From Methylomarinum sp965277025 (GTDB lineage: Bacteria > Pseudomonadota > Gammaproteobacteria > Methylococcales > Methylomonadaceae): DNA of 64,000 bases. The stretch spans positions 3,162,001 to 3,226,000 of the forward strand of contig OZ255706.1 of assembly GCA_965277025.1 (NCBI GenBank), read 5' to 3'. Positions 9,671-18,329 of this stretch are shown in pieces. The notes beneath the pieces are model-generated. The model was given only the letters and a program-made list of their open reading frames with translations. It did not search any database and was not told the DNA's origin. Both the position numbers and the translations under genes were made by a program. Position 1 is the first letter of the stretch; each line of letters starts with the position of its first letter.

Positions 9671-10035
9671 TTAAGGAACGGGGCGGCCATTATAATCCAG
9701 TTTGGCGATTTTCTCAGGCACTTGTTCTGTAATTTGCAATCGCCGATAGATTTCCTCGATGGGTCGTTGTTTGAGCTGTTCCAGCGTTATACCAAAACGA
9801 ATAGTGAAAAAGCGTTGTTTTTTTGCCGGCGGATAACGCATCAACCATTGATTGACTGCCTGGTCAATCAAGTGCCGGGCTTTTTCCAGATCAGAAGGCG
9901 GTTTTTTTTAGGGGTGACAAGTAGCTTAGCCCGAGACTGTTGACTGGCTTTTTCGCGAATGGCGGCCAGCCGTTTACTTTTACCTTGCTGCAGAATATTT
10001 GGGCTTAATGCCTGAATGGTGACTTTTTCTTTCAT
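9671..10035 (-). pseudogene. Small basic protein gene with a homopolymer frameshift
   Basis: An ATG at 10035 opens a frame (MKEKVTIQALSPN) that ends prematurely after the run of eight A residues complementary to 9902-9909. A second frame downstream (DLEKARHLIDQAVNQW..., stop at 9671) follows without a start of its own. One extra A in the run joins both into a single protein of about 121 residues. The product is lysine- and arginine-rich and I do not recognise the family. It may be a real pseudogene, a slippage-controlled gene or a base-calling error. Confidence 0.6.
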
Positions 10036-10199
10036 ATCAATAACGGGTGTTATGCATTGAGCTGAATAATTGATTGAATTTATAGATGAACAAAAGATTC
10101 GCCATCAGGCACTCCACCATTTTGAGGCGAGTGTATTTCTTGACGTTTTCTGGCGGTTTGCTGAAGCGAAACCACCCTACACAAACTTTCATATCAATA

Positions 10200-10307
10200 C
10201 TAGTGCAGCACCCATTTTTCTTTGTCGGATTGAGCGAATTGTAAGTTATGGTATTTTCGAAAAATTTTGAAAATCTATCCCTCAGTATAAAAATGGTGCT
10301 GCACTAG
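10200..10307. repeat. MITE-2 copy
   Basis: A 108-bp element with near-perfect terminal inverted repeats (CTAGTGCAGCACC and GGTGCTGCACTAG). The interior contains CTTTGTCGGATTGAG and GTAAGTTATGG. Related copies occur at 56647-56750 and 58267-58371. It overlaps the 3' end of cydC and encodes its last residues and stop codon. Confidence 0.8.
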
Positions 10308-11969
10308 CCGACCTTCTGATAGCTGATAAACATTATCCATCCAATAGAAACCTGCGCTTTTATGCGTCACCATCACCACGGTTTTTCCCCGGGTGATTAC
10401 CTCAAGTTGCTGCAAAACCCATTTTTCAGTCTCACCATCCAGTCCTTCGGTCGGCTCATCGAGTAACACAACCGGTGCATTTTTTAAATAAACACGCGCC
10501 AAGGTGATACGCCGGGCTTCTCCACCGGAAACACGAGCACCATGCTCGCCCAGCCAGGTATCCAGTCCTTCTGGCAACATAGCCAACCAGCGAGCTAATC
10601 CAGCCTGTTGCAATGCCTGATGTAATTGCGCTTCATCGGCATCCGGTTTGGCTATGCGTAAATTATCACGCAAACTGCCCAGCAACAAATGACTGTGTTG
10701 CGACAGAAGACTGAAGCGTGTCATCAACTGATCCGGATCAAGTTGTCGATAGGGCTTGCCGCCTAAGGTTATTTGTCCTTGTTGCGGATCAAAATAGCGT
10801 AACAGCAACGATAAAATGCTTGTTTTCCCTTCACCGCTCGCCCCCATAATCGCAATTCTTCTGCTTGCAGGAATTGCCAAATTCAAATGCTGCAAAACCC
10901 AGGGGCTGACATCATTATAACGAAAGCTGACATCTTCTATCTGTATGTCATTTTGCATGGGCAGTGTTTCCGGACTGGCGGGTGCGGCTACGGCCGGTGA
11001 TAATTCCGCCATGCCTTTGACCCGCCTGGCCGACTCAATGGTTTTCCCCAGCATTTGCATCGCAATATTGACGGGTAATATCCATTCAAACAAGGCAATC
11101 ACGGTAAAAATCAACAGCGCCAATTGCGGGCCGGTTAAATCATCGGCTAACGCCTGTACGCCAAAATACAAAAAAAGCAGTACGGTGGCATGCGCCAAAA
11201 ACAATACGAATGCCGAAGACAAGGCAGTCAATTGCTGACTTTTGTACTGCACTTCAAGGAGCTGTTCTGTTTGATTGACGAGGGATTGTTTAAAGCGTTC
11301 GACAAGCCGATAGCTTTTTATGTCTTCCATACTTTGAAGGAAATCCAGCAGCGCTACCTTGAATTGCTGATTGATAAGCACTTCCCGCTGGGCTGGTTTT
11401 CGTCCCAGGCGATTAAAAATCCATGGCGACAGCAGTGCTGCCAGCAAAACCGTCAGGGTCAGAATCAAAGCCAGTTGACAGGATATCAGCCCTGTCAGCC
11501 AAATAACGCCCAGAGCGGCAACCAAGACGATAATAATGGGCAGTAAAATTTTAAGATACACTGCATCCAATGCATCGATATCCTGCGTGAGCCGGCTGAG
11601 CAAATCGCCCGAATGCCGGGCAGAAACCTGGCCAGGCGACAGCCTGATTAAACGGCCAAAAAACCAGCAGCGTATTTCCACCAATACCCGGAAAGTCGCT
11701 TCATGCGTCAACCAGCGTTCAGCATAACGCCCCAGGGTTCTGATAATGGCCAATGCCCGAATCTGGGCAGCTGGCTGCATAAAATTAAAACCCGCGGGAA
11801 TACCATCAGGTGCAAGCGCACCGGCAACTGCCGCCGCACAAATAAACCAGCCCGATAAGCCTAACAGCGTGATTGCCGCCAAAGATGTCATCAACGCCAT
11901 CACCGTACCGGCTGATAACCATAACCAATAAGGCTTGAACAATTGAAAAAAGAACCAGATATCCTTCAT
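10275..11969 (-). CDS. cydC: Heterodimeric ABC exporter subunit CydC (thiol reductant export)
   Basis: A 564-residue fused membrane/ATPase ABC half-transporter. Six membrane segments occupy the N-terminal 320 residues. Walker A is GASGEGKTS (about 378-386), the signature VSGGEARR near 480 and Walker B VVLLDEPTEG near 500. CydC with CydD exports cysteine/glutathione and is needed for cytochrome bd assembly. The last residues (about VQHHFYTEG) and the stop lie in a MITE-2 element, so the native C-terminus has been replaced. Its partner cydD, overlapping by 4 bp upstream, is truncated, so the transporter is unlikely to work. Confidence 0.9.
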   Translation of the reverse strand: MKDIWFFFQLFKPYWLWLSAGTVMALMTSLAAITLLGLSGWFICAAAVAGALAPDGIPAGFNFMQPAAQIRALAIIRTLGRYAERWLTHEATFRVLVEIRCWFFGRLIRLSPGQVSARHSGDLLSRLTQDIDALDAVYLKILLPIIIVLVAALGVIWLTGLISCQLALILTLTVLLAALLSPWIFNRLGRKPAQREVLINQQFKVALLDFLQSMEDIKSYRLVERFKQSLVNQTEQLLEVQYKSQQLTALSSAFVLFLAHATVLLFLYFGVQALADDLTGPQLALLIFTVIALFEWILPVNIAMQMLGKTIESARRVKGMAELSPAVAAPASPETLPMQNDIQIEDVSFRYNDVSPWVLQHLNLAIPASRRIAIMGASGEGKTSILSLLLRYFDPQQGQITLGGKPYRQLDPDQLMTRFSLLSQHSHLLLGSLRDNLRIAKPDADEAQLHQALQQAGLARWLAMLPEGLDTWLGEHGARVSGGEARRITLARVYLKNAPVVLLDEPTEGLDGETEKWVLQQLEVITRGKTVVMVTHKSAGFYWMDNVYQLSEGRLVQHHFYTEG

Positions 11970-12364
11970 TGCAGCTTCCCTTCCCGTAACATGAAGCGAC
12001 GCGAGAAACGGTCAATCACCAGCTTGTCATGGCTGGCAATAACGAGTGTTTTATCGGCAAACAGGTTTTCAAGCCTTGTTAATAACTGTACTTTATTTTT
12101 TTCATCCAAATGCGCTGTCGGCTCATCCAGCAGCACAATGGAGCTCTCACTTAAAAATGCCCGGGCCAATGCAATTCTTTGTTTTTGCCCACCCGACAAA
12201 CCAAATCCATTTTCACCGACTCGAGTGTTAAGCTTATCGGGTAATTGCCAGGCAAATTCATCGACGCCCGCCTTTTCGGCCGCGCGCCGAATATTGTCAA
12301 ATGAAACAGTCGGATCGAACAGGGCGATATTGTCAGCAATGCTGGCGCTAAAAATGGTTGGGTT
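11966..12364 (-). pseudogene. cydD: cydD remnant, 5' part lost
   Basis: The last 133 codons of the CydC partner. The reading frame enters from the IS boundary as TIFSASIADNIALFDPT, followed by the ABC signature LSGGQKQR, Walker B IVLLDEPTAHLDE and the His-loop IASHDK. Walker A and the membrane domain are missing. The break is at the left end of an IS701-like element, and the other side of that element is an unrelated IS66 fragment. The rest of cydD has therefore been deleted or moved by recombination. Confidence 0.9.
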
Positions 12365-13489
12365 TAAAAGTTACGCATTGACAGGCAATGTTAAACTATG
12401 GGTTTAAAAAATCCCAAAGTCAATGCAAGGCAAACCTTGATAAGAGAAATAACACGCCCCTCAACAGCCTGCTGTACATTACCCATGTATATTGGTTTTT
12501 TATTAAGTGAGCCGAAACAAGCTAGTTGTCGACGATTAGGAGAAGTCATGTCAATATCACATGATAGCGTAAATCGATTTCTAAATCGGGAGCATTACAC
12601 TGGGCGAGATTTATACAATGAAGCCAGCGCAAGCCTGAATTTAAAGGGCGGAACCTTGAGTGTTGACGATAGTGTTCTTGATAAACCTTATAGCCAATAT
12701 ATGGCATATGTCAGTTATTTTTGGTCGGGAAAACATCATAGAGCAGTCAAGGGAATCAATCTTGTCACGTTGTACTACACAGACATTCAAGGAAAACACC
12801 AACCACTGAATTTCCGGGTGGTCGATAAGGCGGAAGGAAAGACAAAAAATGACTATTTTCAAGACATGCTGACCGAAGTATTAGCTTGGGGACTAGAACC
12901 TGGTTTTATAACAGGAGATAGCTGGTACAGTTGCGTGGATAATCTTAAATTGATAAGAAATCATCAGACAGGATTATTCTTTGCAGTGGAAGGTAATCGA
13001 TTAGTCTCTGTTGAAAAAGGTTCATGGGTTCAAGTCAGGCAATTAGAAATCCCGGAAGACGGCTTAATGGTTTGGCTCAAAAATTTTGGGTATGTGAAAT
13101 TATTTCGGACGACCTTGAAAGAACAAGTTCGCCATTACATAAGTTCACTACCTGATGAAGAAAAAACCGCTGTTTTTGACAAGAAAGCATTTACCGAACA
13201 ACATGACAGGCATTGGCAGATTGAGCAATATCATCGGGCAATAAAGCAGGTGTGTAATATTGAGCGGTTCCAGGTTCGCAATAAAAGAGCAATAAATAAT
13301 CATATTTTTTCTGCAATTTGTGGCTTTGTTCAATTACAAAAATTGAGCTTTGCAGACGTGATTAATAATTGCTATAGCGTACAGCGGAATTTATTCAACG
13401 ATGTTATGGCTTCGTCTATCGACACCTTTATGCCAAATATGAATCATTTAAACCCAAAATTTCGATCTGTTGTCAATGCGTAACTTCTA
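12365..13489 (+). mobile_element. IS701-like element, copy 1 (chimeric flanks)
   Basis: A 1125-bp element with ends TA(A/G)AAGTTACGCATTGACA and TGTCAATGCGTAACTTCTA. The left flank is cydD and the right flank is IS66 tnpC. The 5-bp flanks (GGGTT and TAACC) do not match, unlike copies 2-5, which have perfect 5-bp target duplications. The first inner base of the left end also differs. This fits recombination between two copies that removed the DNA between them. Confidence 0.85.
12398..13483 (+). CDS. IS701-like DDE transposase (copy 1)
   Basis: A 361-codon transposase; the true start may be the ATG of MYIGFLLSEPK about 30 codons in. Catalytic residues are LSVDDSVLDKP, ITGDSWYSC and the C-terminal WQIEQYHRAIKQ, a DDE pattern of the IS701/IS4 superfamily. 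The family name is tentative because the element makes 5-bp duplications. The frame is intact here because the T run upstream of FLLSEPK has six bases. Confidence 0.88.
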   Translation: MGLKNPKVNARQTLIREITRPSTACCTLPMYIGFLLSEPKQASCRRLGEVMSISHDSVNRFLNREHYTGRDLYNEASASLNLKGGTLSVDDSVLDKPYSQYMAYVSYFWSGKHHRAVKGINLVTLYYTDIQGKHQPLNFRVVDKAEGKTKNDYFQDMLTEVLAWGLEPGFITGDSWYSCVDNLKLIRNHQTGLFFAVEGNRLVSVEKGSWVQVRQLEIPEDGLMVWLKNFGYVKLFRTTLKEQVRHYISSLPDEEKTAVFDKKAFTEQHDRHWQIEQYHRAIKQVCNIERFQVRNKRAINNHIFSAICGFVQLQKLSFADVINNCYSVQRNLFNDVMASSIDTFMPNMNHLNPKFRSVVNA

Positions 13490-14162
13490 TAACCAACGAA
13501 CCTTCACTGATGGGGATCTGTAATTGATCGGAAAAATAATCCTTGATGCGCTGGCAGGGCAATAATTGGTACTGCGAAAGATACACGGCGTGCGCCTTGA
13601 GTTGGTCACCATATTGCACGGCTTTTGTTACGCCCTCGGGAAAAGGAGCAACAAACCGACGACCTTGTTCATCGATAAGCCTTTGCGCACGATATTCCGT
13701 CACAATCCGTGAAATATCAATATCAAATACCTGCCGGGTTTCAAAGCCATCTGCCGTGTAGCTTCCGGCTGGCAAGGTACGGCGATCAATCTTGATGGAG
13801 ATAACGTCATCGGGATCATCGACTTTAACCAGCGTGGTGCCAATATGCCCTTTCTGTCCACCACCTGGTTTTTTTGATCCAGCCCGTGCTTTCCTTTTAC
13901 GATCAGGATCACTTGATGGCGGCCTGGAACTGTTACTGCTGTTAAGTCCGAGCCGATGCATCAAGAGCGTGACCAGCAACAACAATATCTCCAGCGAAGA
14001 CCGCAGCGCCGGAGATAAATCGGCTTCATCTTCAATCAGCTGCCGGGCATGGGTAATGGCAGCCTCTACATCAATGGAATCAATGGAATCAATGGAATCA
14101 ATGGAATCAATGGAATCAATGGAATCAATGGAATCAATGGAATCAATGGAATCAATCTTCAA
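13490..14162 (-). pseudogene. tnpC: IS66 TnpC transposase, truncated, with expanded IDS repeat
   Basis: The N-terminal ~224 residues of an IS66 TnpC, including the NSSNSSRPPSSD and KKPGGGQKGH segments typical of this family. Translation ends in the IS701 terminal repeat. After Met-Lys the protein has nine Ile-Asp-Ser repeats, where the copy at 22060 has only one. The catalytic DDE domain is missing. Confidence 0.88.
14076..14156. repeat. 9-bp tandem repeat, nine units
   Basis: Nine exact GGAATCAAT units (minus strand ATTGATTCC) at the start of the IS66 tnpC fragment. Each adds Ile-Asp-Ser in frame. The homologous IS66 copy at 22060 carries one unit, so this is a microsatellite expansion within one copy of the element. 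Confidence 0.95.
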
Positions 14163-14422
14163 TGAAACGGCCTGTGGGTTTAAGTACAGGACTATTGTCT
14201 CATGGCTTTTGAAATACGAATTTTTGCCTCTGTGTTGCCCGTCATCGTATTTTAGAAATGCACGGCAGCAGGGCTATCGGGCAGTGCTTATAAGGCAACA
14301 CGCCTCAACTAACGCAGGCTAATACAGTAAACCTCTTGCGCCAGGTGTTGCCGTTAGAAAATCAAAAATAACGCTAAAATCGTGTCAAGCAGTTTTTTTA
14401 CTTATTTACGCTGAGTAGTTAC

Positions 14423-14813
14423 GATTAAACAAGCCCTGCCCGCTCAAAACCGACTAACCTCCATTGGTCTTTGCAAACCCTCATCAGAAGCTTTGACCCA
14501 TGCCATGCTCTACCAGCAAAATCCAGCCATCAAAGCGGTAATTCATGTTCACAGTCCGGATATTTGGCGACATACGCAAGCGCTAAATATTCCTCATACG
14601 CAAAAAGACATTCCTTATGGCACCCCTGCCATGGCATTGGCGATAGAACAACTATTTTCCAGACAGCAACTGGGGCATCATGGCGTCATCAGTATGTTAG
14701 GGCATGAAGATGGCGTTATCGCTTTCGCTGAATCCTTGCAACATGCCGCAAACTGTTTGATTGAAACACTGGCAAAAGCATTACAAATTGAATTTCAACA
14801 GCAAACACAATAG
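14423..14813 (+). pseudogene. Class II aldolase/adducin family protein, 5' end lost
   Basis: The reading frame enters directly from the IS66 end and runs to a TAA at 14811-14813. CKPSSEALTHAM, followed by the metal-binding HVHSPDIW and later GHEDGVIAF, is characteristic of class II aldolase folds such as methylthioribulose-1-phosphate dehydratase or fuculose aldolase. The N-terminal ~80-90 residues are gone, so the gene is inactive. A TTG at 14493 could start a short product, but it is not a plausible native start. Confidence 0.82.
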
Positions 14814-14851
14814 AATATCCATCATTAAATTACTACATTTGAATATTCTAC

Positions 14852-15115
14852 ATGCCAAAAATCAAAGTCTATAGCGGAAACCTCTGCCCGTATTGCACCA
14901 TGGCCAAAAAACTGCTGGAACGAAAAGGCCTGCAATATGAAGAAATCAACGTCGACAGCCAGCCCGGCTTACGCCAGGAACTGATGATCAAAACCAAACG
15001 CCGCACCATTCCGCAAATATTTATTGGCGACGTTCATGTCGGGGGGTTCGACGACCTCTATGCGCTGGAGCAATCAGGCAAACTGGATGAATTGATACAG
15101 ACAGTCACGGCATAA
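14852..15115 (+). CDS. grxC: Glutaredoxin 3
   Basis: An 87-residue thioredoxin-fold protein with the dithiol active site CPYC at residues 12-15 and the TIPQIFIGDVHVGG segment (about 53-66) carrying the cis-proline and glutathione-binding glycine pair. It reduces glutathione-mixed disulfides. Length and motif match bacterial GrxC. It is convergent with the DUF763 gene, 5 bp away. Confidence 0.95.
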   Translation: MPKIKVYSGNLCPYCTMAKKLLERKGLQYEEINVDSQPGLRQELMIKTKRRTIPQIFIGDVHVGGFDDLYALEQSGKLDELIQTVTA

Positions 15116-15120
15116 GACGC

Positions 15121-16191
15121 TCACGTTTCAGACCGGGCCAGACGCTTGAAAGCTTGCAATTTCTCGCTGCGATCGAGCTTGGCCCGGTTTAATGCTGAAT
15201 GCAATACATCAATGGTCCTCTGGTAATTTTCCCTGTCAACCGGAAATGGTGTGCCGTCTTTACCGCCATGCGCAAATGCGAAGCGGGCCGGATCTCGTAC
15301 GCTGGTTTTGGTGCCATAAATCAATTCCGCGGTTAACGCCAACGCGCGCAAGGTTTTTGGCCCTACCCCCTGAATAGCCAGCAGGCTTTCAAAATCCTGC
15401 GGCATTTCTTCATAGGTTTTCAACAAAATACGTTGTAAATATTTAGGGTTGATGTCATCCCGCCTGACCCAATGGCGCCGCGGCATCAACAACTCCGGTT
15501 GTTTCAGCCATACTTTTTGCGCCTCCTTTTCGGGCCTGGCCGCCAGTTGCGTGACCCGTTCACGGGAAATCAAACTTTCTTTGGCGACAAAATTCAACAC
15601 CTTGCCGCGATGATCGCAACAGACCGCGGCATGCGGTTCGTTTACGAAATCGGTCTGCTCATCCCCCAGCCAATGATAACGCCGCGCCATACCGGATTGT
15701 TCATTCATGCCTTGCTGCACCACACACCAGCGTCCCGAACGAGTAAAGAAAAATGCATGATGATAAATTTGATAACCATCCTGCAGGGCCGAACTGTCCA
15801 CTTTGGCGGACAGCCGGCTGGCTCTGACCAGTTTATTGGCGTCATAGCCTGTGCGCATGCAGGTTTGCTCGATCTCCTGGGGAGTCCGGCGAGAGACTTT
15901 GCCCTTACCACCCGCCGCGAAAAAACCCAGTTCATGCTGTAAATCCTTGATGCCTTCTTTTACCGCCCCGCAGGTGGTCGTCGTCAGGCCGCTGGAATGC
16001 CAGTCAAACCCAAGCACACAACCAAACGCCTGAAACCAGAAAGGATCGGACAATCGTTTCAGCGTGCCTTCCGGGCCATATTCATAAACCAGATGGTAAA
16101 CAATCTCCCGCGCCAGCCGCGTCATTCTTTCAAATAACCAGCGTGGCGCCTTGCCGCCATGCAATGGTAACTGGCTATATCCTGTCCTCAT
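15121..16191 (-). CDS. DUF763 family protein
   Basis: A 356-residue protein beginning MRTGYSQLPLHGGKAPRWLF, with FGCVLGFDWHSSGLTTT near residue 57, matching the DUF763 family. A helix-hairpin-helix-like stretch IQGVGPKTLRALALTAEL near residue 274 suggests DNA contact. The biochemical role is unknown; members are often near DNA-repair genes, which is not the case here. Confidence 0.88.
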   Translation of the reverse strand: MRTGYSQLPLHGGKAPRWLFERMTRLAREIVYHLVYEYGPEGTLKRLSDPFWFQAFGCVLGFDWHSSGLTTTTCGAVKEGIKDLQHELGFFAAGGKGKVSRRTPQEIEQTCMRTGYDANKLVRASRLSAKVDSSALQDGYQIYHHAFFFTRSGRWCVVQQGMNEQSGMARRYHWLGDEQTDFVNEPHAAVCCDHRGKVLNFVAKESLISRERVTQLAARPEKEAQKVWLKQPELLMPRRHWVRRDDINPKYLQRILLKTYEEMPQDFESLLAIQGVGPKTLRALALTAELIYGTKTSVRDPARFAFAHGGKDGTPFPVDRENYQRTIDVLHSALNRAKLDRSEKLQAFKRLARSET

Positions 16192-16327
16192 GTCATCAAT
16201 AAATTACATTTCAATTCAATCAATTATGTTGTTTTCTGTACTTGTTCATTTTTATTTTTAATCTACACTTCAGGTAAGTCTAAATCTCTTTGCCATTACC
16301 GCCTGACCTCTGGCACACCTTAAAATC

Positions 16328-16861
16328 ATGAAAAATAAAATCACCCCTACGAATAAAGAAATCGTCATGCGAGAAGATGATTTTATCGCCTCCAAAACCG
16401 ATCCAAGCGGACGCCTGACCTATTGTAACCAGATTTTTATTGAATTTTCAGGTTACACCGAAGCTAAATTACTCGGCAAACAGCATAATATCGTACGCCA
16501 TCCCGATATGCCGCGTTCGGTTTTTTATCTGTTGTGGCAAACCATCAAATCGGGTGAGGAATTTATTGGCTATGTAAAGAACATGAGTAAAGACGGCTCT
16601 TATTACTGGGTACTGGCGACAGTAACACCGAGCTTTGGGAAACAAAGCACTAATGGTAACAGGGAAATCATCGGTTTTTTTTCTGTCAGGCGTAAACCTG
16701 AAGCCAGTAAACTTCGCATCATCGAATCACTTTATAAAGACATGCTGGCGGCCGAAAAACAGGCCGGTAGCCGTGATGCCATCGCTGCCGGCTCAAAAGT
16801 TCTTGAAAATGTCATTCAACCTACAGGAAAAGACTACCGTGAATTCATTATTTCTCTTTAA
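16328..16861 (+). CDS. PAS-domain sensor partner of the downstream chemoreceptor
   Basis: A 177-residue soluble protein with one Aer-type PAS domain (about residues 18-125). The conserved segment HNIVRHPDMPRSVFYLLW and the later DGSYYWVLATVTP are typical of redox/aerotaxis PAS domains that bind FAD or another cofactor. The gene ends YREFIISL and overlaps the start of the chemoreceptor gene by 23 bp in another frame. The pair therefore resembles an Aer receptor split in two, with translational coupling. Confidence 0.87.
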   Translation: MKNKITPTNKEIVMREDDFIASKTDPSGRLTYCNQIFIEFSGYTEAKLLGKQHNIVRHPDMPRSVFYLLWQTIKSGEEFIGYVKNMSKDGSYYWVLATVTPSFGKQSTNGNREIIGFFSVRRKPEASKLRIIESLYKDMLAAEKQAGSRDAIAAGSKVLENVIQPTGKDYREFIISL

Positions 16862-18314
16862 TGGTAAAAACACCACCCGACTGTTATTAGGGCTTATCAT
16901 TGTATTGACGGGCTGGACGCTCTATCAACAAGGACTGGAGTGGGTTCATCTGGGCGTGTTGGTGCTGGCCTTACTTTTTCAATATCTGTTTTATCGACAA
17001 AGCCAAAAAGAAATCAGCCTGATCATGAAAATCTTCAAACTCTGTCATGAAATCGTCAATGGCCGGTTGGAATACCGCATCACGCATATACCTGATGACG
17101 CCGAACTAAAAGATTTGGCCTGGAACCTGAACGAAGCGCTGGATCAGATAGAAACCTATATGCGGGAAGTGACCACCTGTTTTGATTCAGCGCAGAAAAA
17201 ACAGTTTTATCGGCATACCAATCCACAGGGGTTAAATGGCTTGTTCGCCGAAGGCCTGGAACACATCGATACCTCGCTGAAACAGATGGAGGAAAATCAT
17301 ATTCGCAGCATGCGTGATGAGCTTTTTTCTGAACTGGGCCAGATGAAAACAGTGAACCTGCTGTCCAGTCTGGATCGTACCGAGTCGGATCTGAAAACCA
17401 TTACCGAACAAATGATGCAGGTGGAAACCATCTCCAGCAAAGCCTCGGATATCGCCACTGAAAGTAAAGCCTCTCTGGCCTCGGTTATCGATAAACTGAA
17501 CAGCATTATCGAGAAAATAGACACGATGAAAGGTTCATCGCTGGAACTCAGTCAAAGTAGCAAGGCGATCACAGAAGTTACCTCGTTAATCGCAAAGATC
17601 GCTGATCAAACCAATTTGCTGGCCCTGAATGCCGCCATCGAGGCAGCCCGGGCCGGTGAACATGGCCGCGGTTTTGCGGTAGTGGCCGATGAAGTCAGAA
17701 CCTTGGCGGAAAACACCAAAAACGCCACCGAAAGTATCAATGAAACGATTAAAAAATTCACCCATGCAACGCAACTGATTGTCGATGACACCGAGAGCAT
17801 GGCGGACATGACCGATGAGTCTAAAATCGCCATCAGCGAATTCGAACATAATATCAGCGAAGTCAGCGATATTTCCGTGGAAACCTACCAAAAAGTCAAT
17901 TACACCCAGGCGGTGGCCGAGATCGCCTTCGCCAAAGTCAACCAGATGATTTATGTGCAGCAGGGCTACCGTGCGGCGGAAACAGGCCCCGACTCGGAGG
18001 CGGCCAACTACGTCAGTATCTCCCATCATAACTGCAAAGTGGGCCAGTGGCTGAAAAAAGAATCCACCCTGCAACAATATGAACATTTACCTTCTTATGC
18101 CAAAATTCACAAACCCCATGAACTGGTTCACAACCACATGCATGCAGCCATGGATAAGCTTAAAGCCAACTGGGAAACCGATCAAAACATTCAACATCAG
18201 ATTGCCGATAATTTTAGAGGTCTCGAGCAATATAGTAAGGAGATCAATGATTATCTGGACAAGCTGGTGGAAGAGAAGCAAAAAACAACCAACGTCAGTG
18301 AAGCAATCAAATAA
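16839..18314 (+). CDS. Methyl-accepting chemotaxis protein with C-terminal CZB domain
   Basis: The chosen GTG start at 16839 overlaps the PAS gene; an ATG at 16809 is an alternative. Two membrane segments lie near residues 12-50, with no sizeable periplasmic domain. The signalling tip IADQTNLLALNAAIEAARAG is unmistakable. After it comes a chemoreceptor zinc-binding domain with SHHNCKVGQW, then HKPHELVHNHMHAA. Sensing is therefore cytoplasmic, probably through the PAS partner and zinc. Confidence 0.93.
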   Translation: MNSLFLFNGKNTTRLLLGLIIVLTGWTLYQQGLEWVHLGVLVLALLFQYLFYRQSQKEISLIMKIFKLCHEIVNGRLEYRITHIPDDAELKDLAWNLNEALDQIETYMREVTTCFDSAQKKQFYRHTNPQGLNGLFAEGLEHIDTSLKQMEENHIRSMRDELFSELGQMKTVNLLSSLDRTESDLKTITEQMMQVETISSKASDIATESKASLASVIDKLNSIIEKIDTMKGSSLELSQSSKAITEVTSLIAKIADQTNLLALNAAIEAARAGEHGRGFAVVADEVRTLAENTKNATESINETIKKFTHATQLIVDDTESMADMTDESKIAISEFEHNISEVSDISVETYQKVNYTQAVAEIAFAKVNQMIYVQQGYRAAETGPDSEAANYVSISHHNCKVGQWLKKESTLQQYEHLPSYAKIHKPHELVHNHMHAAMDKLKANWETDQNIQHQIADNFRGLEQYSKEINDYLDKLVEEKQKTTNVSEAIK

Positions 18315-18329
18315 CCCGGCTTTTCAATT

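Larger units (their letters stand above)
13490..14422 (-). mobile_element. IS66-type element, left half only (copy 1)
   Basis: The outer inverted repeat (GTAACTACTCAGCGTA on the minus strand) ends at 14422 and the sequence matches the IS66 element at 21800-25077 up to the IS701 boundary at 13490. The right half is absent. It interrupts a class II aldolase gene at 14423. Confidence 0.88.

Noticed and set aside
14076..14156. Possible iteron or CRISPR-like array
   Set aside because: It is an uninterrupted 9-bp coding repeat inside IS66 tnpC.
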